Shown here: in pieces, positions 6,484 through 11,086 of the stretch
How positions within the stretch are numbered: the first letter of the stretch is position 1
Layout of the letters: every line of letters starts with the position of its first letter
NCBI GenBank assembly: GCA_030630165.1
Contig: DAOVNN010000058.1
Span: 1-11,086, forward strand
Direction: 5' to 3'
DNA from: Candidatus Krumholzibacteriota bacterium
GTDB lineage: Bacteria; Krumholzibacteriota; Krumholzibacteriia; Krumholzibacteriales; Krumholzibacteriaceae
DNA: 11,086 nt
Translations under genes and position numbers: made by a program
The notes under the pieces: generated by a model
The model's input: only the letters and a program-made list of their open reading frames with translations
Databases searched by the model: none
What the model was told of the DNA's origin: nothing

Positions 6484-7386
6484 ATGTCGAATACTATTAT
6501 CAAGGGCAGTGTCGACGCTGAGGAGCGGAGGAATCTCCTGAAAAGCATTAACTCCGCCTTTCAGGCATTTCAGGTCTCGCTGACACTGCTGCTCGGTCCC
6601 AGGGTCGCTGCTCCGTATCTGTGCTACTTTCTTTTCCAGATGATCCTTCTCGCCGCCTACCTTGCCGGCAACTCCGGACCGCTCGCTCACTTCTGGGCCC
6701 TGCCCGTAGGAGGCGTTTCTCCCGAACATCTCGGCCACTACCCGGCTCACCTTCTCCTGCTCCAGCCGATCCTGGGGCGAATCGAGATATTCCTCGAGAT
6801 CGTATTGAAGTGTATTTTCCACGGTGCGACCGTATACCTCGTAACCAGGGCGATACGTCGAAGCAAGCCGTCCCTGCCGCGGGCCTTTTCCGCAGCCGGG
6901 CGGCGTTATCCCCGTCTTCTGGTCGTCTCTATCATATCGTCGCTGGCTGTCTACGCAGCCGTCTTCCTCGGTGTGTGGCTCTCGTCAGGAAAGGTTGGCT
7001 GGGCCGGATACGCCCTTCTCGGAGGCGGGATCGTCGCAGGCCTCTCGATACAGTCACTCTTCGTCTACGCCATCCCGCTCGTCATGATCGACGACGTATC
7101 GGCCCCTTCCGCACTGGCCTCGGGAATATCACTCTCGCTGAAGACATATACAAAAACGCTGCTCATCGTCGCATTGCCATTCATGCTCACCGTCCCTACC
7201 ATCCTGCTCGACATAAAAGCCGAGATGATCGCGCTTGAGTTGTCTCCCGACTTCATGATTTACAACCATGTCGCCTCGAGGGTCATGGAACTGGTCTCGA
7301 CATATTTAATAACTGCCTCGGCGACAGTGATCTTCCTCGCGAGGAAGGTGGACCGGCCCGCTGGCACAAGCCTTGATATCGACTGA
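6484..7386 (+). CDS. Polytopic membrane protein of unknown function
   Basis: The product is 300 aa. After a polar N-terminal stretch (residues 1-35) there are about six hydrophobic segments: around 40-60, 97-120, 138-160, 170-197, 217-240 and 263-283. A basic loop (TRAIRRSKPSLPRAF) lies between segments two and three. The fold outline resembles bacterial six-helix membrane proteins of the DUF975/GPDPase-membrane-domain type, but no diagnostic motif was found and I do not assign a family. The ATG follows the EpsI stop by 6 nt, with GGGAG 10 nt upstream, so it is part of the operon. Its place among sorting and signalling genes suggests a role in cargo handling, membrane organisation or signal relay. 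That is inference only. Confidence 0.85.
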   Translation: MSNTIIKGSVDAEERRNLLKSINSAFQAFQVSLTLLLGPRVAAPYLCYFLFQMILLAAYLAGNSGPLAHFWALPVGGVSPEHLGHYPAHLLLLQPILGRIEIFLEIVLKCIFHGATVYLVTRAIRRSKPSLPRAFSAAGRRYPRLLVVSIISSLAVYAAVFLGVWLSSGKVGWAGYALLGGGIVAGLSIQSLFVYAIPLVMIDDVSAPSALASGISLSLKTYTKTLLIVALPFMLTVPTILLDIKAEMIALELSPDFMIYNHVASRVMELVSTYLITASATVIFLARKVDRPAGTSLDID

Positions 7387-7412
7387 GCGGGATGACGCCG
7401 CAAGGAGCAAAG

Positions 7413-8930
7413 ATGAAGATCTCAAGAACAGACAGTCGGATCCGGACGATCCTGGTGGTGGCGACAACAGTGATAATGGCTGCCGCTGTAATACCCGGAT
7501 GCGACATCAAGGATAAATCCCCGGCATACAAGGCGGAAAAGGACCTTTTCGCCGCAAGAAAGCTCGCGTCGGAACTGACTTTCCCTGCCGTCAACAGGGA
7601 TTTCCTCGACAGGACACTGACGTCCTACAGGAAGATAGTCGACGACTACTCCGGTGACGTCGGGAGCGTCGAGGGCCTTGAACTCACGGTGGTAACGGCG
7701 CAGATGGAACTGTCCGAGCTCCAGTTCAGAGCGGCAATGTTCGAGGACGCGAAAACCGATTTTCTCCATGCCTATGAGATCGCTGAAAACGTTCCGGCGG
7801 CCAGGGCGAATGCTCTCTGGTCGGCCGCGTTCATCTCCCGTGAAAGCGGCAACGCTCCAGAAGCGCTCACGCTCTTTACGAAATTCCACGAGACGTACCT
7901 GACCGGAGAGAAGATCCTTGATACCGCCCGGCTCAACCGGCGTTATCTGCTGACGCCGGTCCGCATAGCGGAGATATGCATTGCCAGGGCCGATGCAGAC
8001 TGCGCGAAGAAATGGCTCGGCGAGTCCGAGATAATATTCCGGCACGTCATACGGTCAAACGCGTCGGAAGAAATAAAGAAGGAAACGCGGTATAACCTCG
8101 TCAGTACCTATCTGCTCGCCGAAGAATGGACAAAGGCAAGAGACACGATCCGGGAGATGAGAAAGATATACGGGGACCAGGCAGACATCCCCAGTCTTCT
8201 CTACCTCGAGGCACGGGTCGAACTCGACGGATTCGGAAATATAGATGATGCTGTTTCGATCTTCGACAAGATCGTCTCCGAGCATCCTCGATCGCAGGAA
8301 GCACCTACCGCCCTTCTGATGAAGGGCAATATTCTCGGCAGCAGGGAGAAGTACGACGAAGCGGCCGCCGCCTACAACAGGGTGGTCGTGGAGTACGAGA
8401 GCTACAAGCCGGAAACTGTTGAAGCGATCTGGCAGCTTGCCATCCTCGAGGAACTCAGGGGAAACTGGGTCGAGGCATCTCTACACTACAAGTCTGTATA
8501 CATCAACTTCCCGACGACAATACAGGGCATGGAGGCGCCGCTCCGGATCGCTGCCCACTACAGGAAAGCAGGAGAGGCCGACGCGCTCGAAGCGGCCTAC
8601 GAGAGAGCCGCGGAGCATTACAAACAGCTGGCATCTCTTCTGCACTCCGAAACGGTCAGCATCGTCTCCGAGGAATACTATGTGCGTACATTGATCGAAC
8701 AGGAACGATGGGAGGAAGCCGCCGGAAGACTGCTTGCGCTTCCAGACATGTACCCGCAGTACCACAGCTTCAAGGACAACTGCCTGATGGCGGCGTCGAT
8801 ATACGAAACCGAGCTTGGCGACCCTCAGCGAGCGGCTGAGATCCTCCTGAGCTGCGCGACCAGATACCAGGGCACGTCGGTGTCCGCTGAAGCGCAGAGA
8901 CAGCTTGACAGGATCAGGAAATCGCAATGA
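7413..8930 (+). CDS. TPR-repeat lipoprotein of the exosortase operon
   Basis: With the chosen start the product is 505 aa. Residues 1-29 are a lipoprotein signal peptide with lipobox IPG-C; the lipidated cysteine is C30. The next residue is Asp, which in E. coli retains lipoproteins in the inner membrane; whether that rule holds here is unknown. The rest is all-helical with tandem TPR-like units, clearest in YDEAAAAYNRVVVEYES and DDAVSIFDKIVSEHPRSQEAPTALLMKG-type repeats. The ATG at 7413 is preceded by AAGGAG 5 nt away, whereas the ATG at 7392 has no such site. TPR proteins accompany several exosortase systems (the larger PrsT, for example), but this one is much shorter, so I do not use that name. 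Likely a periplasmic scaffold. Its stop overlaps the next start (ATGA). Confidence 0.88.
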   Translation: MKISRTDSRIRTILVVATTVIMAAAVIPGCDIKDKSPAYKAEKDLFAARKLASELTFPAVNRDFLDRTLTSYRKIVDDYSGDVGSVEGLELTVVTAQMELSELQFRAAMFEDAKTDFLHAYEIAENVPAARANALWSAAFISRESGNAPEALTLFTKFHETYLTGEKILDTARLNRRYLLTPVRIAEICIARADADCAKKWLGESEIIFRHVIRSNASEEIKKETRYNLVSTYLLAEEWTKARDTIREMRKIYGDQADIPSLLYLEARVELDGFGNIDDAVSIFDKIVSEHPRSQEAPTALLMKGNILGSREKYDEAAAAYNRVVVEYESYKPETVEAIWQLAILEELRGNWVEASLHYKSVYINFPTTIQGMEAPLRIAAHYRKAGEADALEAAYERAAEHYKQLASLLHSETVSIVSEEYYVRTLIEQERWEEAAGRLLALPDMYPQYHSFKDNCLMAASIYETELGDPQRAAEILLSCATRYQGTSVSAEAQRQLDRIRKSQ

Positions 8931-10990
8931 ACACGCTTACGATAATTCTGACCGGTGCGGCTTCGACCCTGCTGCTCCTGCTCGCCGCAATCCATATCGC
9001 TTCGGGAAAACGGAACGTACAGAAATCGTTCTTCATCCTTTCGGCGATCTGCACAGCTGCAGCGATGACGGCATTGACCTTCGCACTGGCCTCGAAATCG
9101 CCGGACGAGGTGATGCGCCGCCTGCAGATCTACCTTGCCCTTATAATATTCGCCCCCGCGCTTATCATCCCGTTCTTCTCCTTCTTTGGACGCGGCAATG
9201 AGAGAGAAAGGATGCGAAGCTCTCTGCCCCTCATGATCACCTTCGGCGCACTCCTCGCCGCCGCGGCGGTGCTCGTCCCGGCAGAGCTTATCGTCAGCCG
9301 GTTCCAGCTCGTCGAGGGAGGCGGACTCTGGCGCATCGGGGTAACAGGCATTGGACAGATACTGGCTCTGCTGGCGCTGGCTGCAAACGTTCTGATCCTT
9401 CATGCCTTCGAAAACACATACAGGGCGGCCAGCATACCGGCGAAGGTCACACTCAAGTACCCCCTGCTCGGAGTGATACTGGCCTCGATCATGAACTTCG
9501 TAATGATAAGCAGGCTCGTTCTTCTCTCCGGGGTGGATAACTATTTCATCGCAGTAGGGGCGCTGGGCACGATCATCTTCTGCGTTACCATGCTCTTTGC
9601 CAGCTGGAGATATCCCGTATTCGAGGTAAGGACAATGTCCGACAGGGGAAAGGCTCCATCCATCGTTACCGTGTTAGTTGCCGGGTTCTACCTCCTCGCC
9701 TTCGCCCTTATCACATGGACATCGAACCTTATCGGAATGCCGTACGAGAGGCTGGGCTCCCTTGTCGCATCGATATTTTTCATTTTCATCCTCCTGGCAA
9801 TCCTCATATCGGGCAGGGCGAGACGCCATCTTCGAATATTCATCAATGAGAATTTCAGGCCCGGGCTCTACAACTACAGGCGGGAGTGGCGCCATTACGC
9901 GCGTCTGATGACCTCGAGTTCGACAGTCGACGATCTCCTCTCCAACACGATCAGCTCTCTCTGCCAGACGATGATGGCAAAAAAGGGTCTTGTCTACGCC
10001 GGGATCGGCGGGGGCAAAACGGCCGATTACGGCCTGGGGACGGAAGAGAGCTCCTCCGTAGATTCTGGTAAACTGATGGAGCTCTGCAAGGAGTCGCCCC
10101 AGATCATCATACGCGGGTCGCGGCGTCACCTGCATGACGGTATACCGGGGTGGATCCGGGCGATCTCGTTTCTGACCATCGGAGGAGAGGCGAGGGGATT
10201 CATCGCCCTCGGGCCGAAGGATTTCGGGAGACTGTGGTCGGAGGAGGACCGGGAATTCCTCGCCACGATCACCGACCAGGCAGCGCTCGCGCTCGAGAAC
10301 CTTCTGATGGAGCAGCGGTATCTCGAATCGAAGCAGCTCGAATCGTTCAACAGATTCGCGTCCTATGTGATCCACGATCTTAAAAACACCGTCGGCATGC
10401 TCTCCTTGACCGCCGAAAACGCCAGGGATAATATCCAGGACAGGGAATTTCAGATCGACGCGATTGACACGGTCGAGAGATCCGTGCAGAAGATGCGCAA
10501 ACTGATAGATTCACTGAATGCGCACAAGGCGCCCGCGGCGATATCGAGAGCGATGACCGATGTCACAGCGGAAGCCGCAGACAGGATCTCCTCGCTCGAG
10601 CATCTCTCGTCGAGAAAAGGCGTTGCGGTCAGGGTCAGATCAGAAGGAAACATAAAGGCATTCGTCGATCCCTCGGCCCTGTCCAGGATCATGGAGAACA
10701 TCGTGCTCAACGCGATCGAAGCTGTCACCGAGAGAGGGTCCGTCGAGGTCAGTATCGCTCTCCAGGATGAAACGCTCACAATCATCGTCAGCGATGATGG
10801 GCCGGGATTTGAAAGCGGTTACCTGGAGGACGGGCTGTTCAGACCGTTCAGGAGTACGAAGAAAAACGGACTGGGTGTGGGGCTCGTGCTGTGCAAGTCT
10901 CTCACGGAGGCGCACGGCGGGACTATTTCGGTCTCCAGCCCCCCCGCGGGCGGGGCCGTGGTGAAGATAGAGATGCCGGCCGGCAGATAA
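8927..10990 (+). CDS. prsK: PrsK-type sensor histidine kinase of the PEP-CTERM system
   Basis: The product is 687 aa. Residues 1 to about 300 form a membrane sensor region with roughly eight or nine hydrophobic helices. A linker with FRPGLYNYRREW follows, typical of PrsK, then a GAF-like domain (about 325-460). The phosphoacceptor H483 lies in YVIHDLKNTVGMLSL; the H-D-L-K-N pattern is the PrsK variant of the usual H-E-x-x-N/T box. The ATPase domain shows the N box (N595 in ENIVLNAIEAV), the DDGPGF box, an F box (FRPFRSTK) and the GLGVGL lid motif, and all look intact. The length and layout match the PrsK family, whose partner PrsR activates sigma54 promoters. The start codon overlaps the upstream stop by ATGA, and the partner gene begins 31 nt downstream. 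Confidence 0.92.
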   Translation: MNTLTIILTGAASTLLLLLAAIHIASGKRNVQKSFFILSAICTAAAMTALTFALASKSPDEVMRRLQIYLALIIFAPALIIPFFSFFGRGNERERMRSSLPLMITFGALLAAAAVLVPAELIVSRFQLVEGGGLWRIGVTGIGQILALLALAANVLILHAFENTYRAASIPAKVTLKYPLLGVILASIMNFVMISRLVLLSGVDNYFIAVGALGTIIFCVTMLFASWRYPVFEVRTMSDRGKAPSIVTVLVAGFYLLAFALITWTSNLIGMPYERLGSLVASIFFIFILLAILISGRARRHLRIFINENFRPGLYNYRREWRHYARLMTSSSTVDDLLSNTISSLCQTMMAKKGLVYAGIGGGKTADYGLGTEESSSVDSGKLMELCKESPQIIIRGSRRHLHDGIPGWIRAISFLTIGGEARGFIALGPKDFGRLWSEEDREFLATITDQAALALENLLMEQRYLESKQLESFNRFASYVIHDLKNTVGMLSLTAENARDNIQDREFQIDAIDTVERSVQKMRKLIDSLNAHKAPAAISRAMTDVTAEAADRISSLEHLSSRKGVAVRVRSEGNIKAFVDPSALSRIMENIVLNAIEAVTERGSVEVSIALQDETLTIIVSDDGPGFESGYLEDGLFRPFRSTKKNGLGVGLVLCKSLTEAHGGTISVSSPPAGGAVVKIEMPAGR

Positions 10991-11021
10991 CGGCCCGGGA
11001 AAGGTGTGGTAGGGTTTGGCA

Positions 11022-11086
11022 ATGGATAAACTTCTCATTATCGACGATGAAGAGGCGATCCTGAAGCAGCTCAAGTGGGCCTTCAG
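11022..11086 (+). CDS. prsR: PrsR-type response regulator, N-terminal fragment (runs off window)
   Basis: Only 21 codons and two bases are visible: MDKLLIIDDEEAILKQLKWAF. The IIDDEE segment is the acidic pocket of a receiver domain. The KQLKWAF stretch that follows matches the helix typical of PrsR regulators, which consist of a receiver, an AAA+ sigma54-activating domain and a Fis-type DNA-binding domain. Those later domains lie outside the window and are assumed from the family and from the neighbouring PrsK. The gene starts 31 nt after the kinase, with only a weak purine-rich ribosome site (AGGG at 11011-11014). Confidence 0.8.
   Translation, partial: MDKLLIIDDEEAILKQLKWAF

Noticed and set aside
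7392..7412. Upstream ATG at 7392 as the start of the TPR lipoprotein
   Set aside because: It has no ribosome site, while the ATG at 7413 has AAGGAG at 5-nt spacing and gives a compact lipoprotein signal peptide.
8825..9403. Minus-strand ORF (192 aa) across the lipoprotein/kinase junction
   Set aside because: It opposes two well-supported genes, is Cys/Glu/Arg-rich without pattern, and has no ribosome site of note.

Overview
The window carries a PEP-CTERM/exosortase protein-sorting locus from a Gram-negative bacterium. The sequence shows moderately high GC with many G/C-ending codons, signal peptides, a lipobox protein, a DUF5916-type predicted outer-membrane barrel, and an exosortase with PrsK/PrsR-type regulators. 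Taxonomy cannot be fixed from the sequence; a deltaproteobacterial-like or candidate-phylum (FCB-like) lineage would fit. No rRNA, tRNA, CRISPR array or intact insertion sequence was seen.

Left part (1-3080): the 3' end of a glutamine synthetase gene, then a short intergenic region with a perfect 11-bp inverted repeat, then a large secreted DUF5916 protein (CBM9-like N-terminal domain plus predicted barrel). Neither gene has an obvious link to the sorting locus.

Middle (3081-4114): a good sigma70-type promoter leads to an ORF that starts like a normal secreted protein and then becomes Arg/Ser-rich. The same DNA reads as a convincing, lysine-free protein fragment on the opposite strand, so this is probably a gene start joined to foreign DNA. 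Next comes an AT-rich regulatory stretch with a near-consensus sigma54 promoter (TGGCAC-N5-TTGC) and upstream dyads.

Right part (4115-11086): the sigma54 promoter drives a single PEP-CTERM cargo gene that ends at a textbook terminator. A separate transcription unit follows, with very tight spacing: exosortase, EpsI-like protein, an unrecognised polytopic membrane protein, a TPR lipoprotein, a PrsK-type sensor kinase and the first 21 codons of a PrsR-type response regulator. PrsR-type regulators are sigma54-dependent activators. The layout therefore suggests a self-contained circuit: PrsK senses an unknown signal, PrsR activates the sigma54 promoter of the cargo (and perhaps a weaker sigma54-like site before the exosortase), and the exosortase/EpsI machinery processes the cargo's C-terminal sorting signal. 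This circuit is an inference from motifs and gene order.
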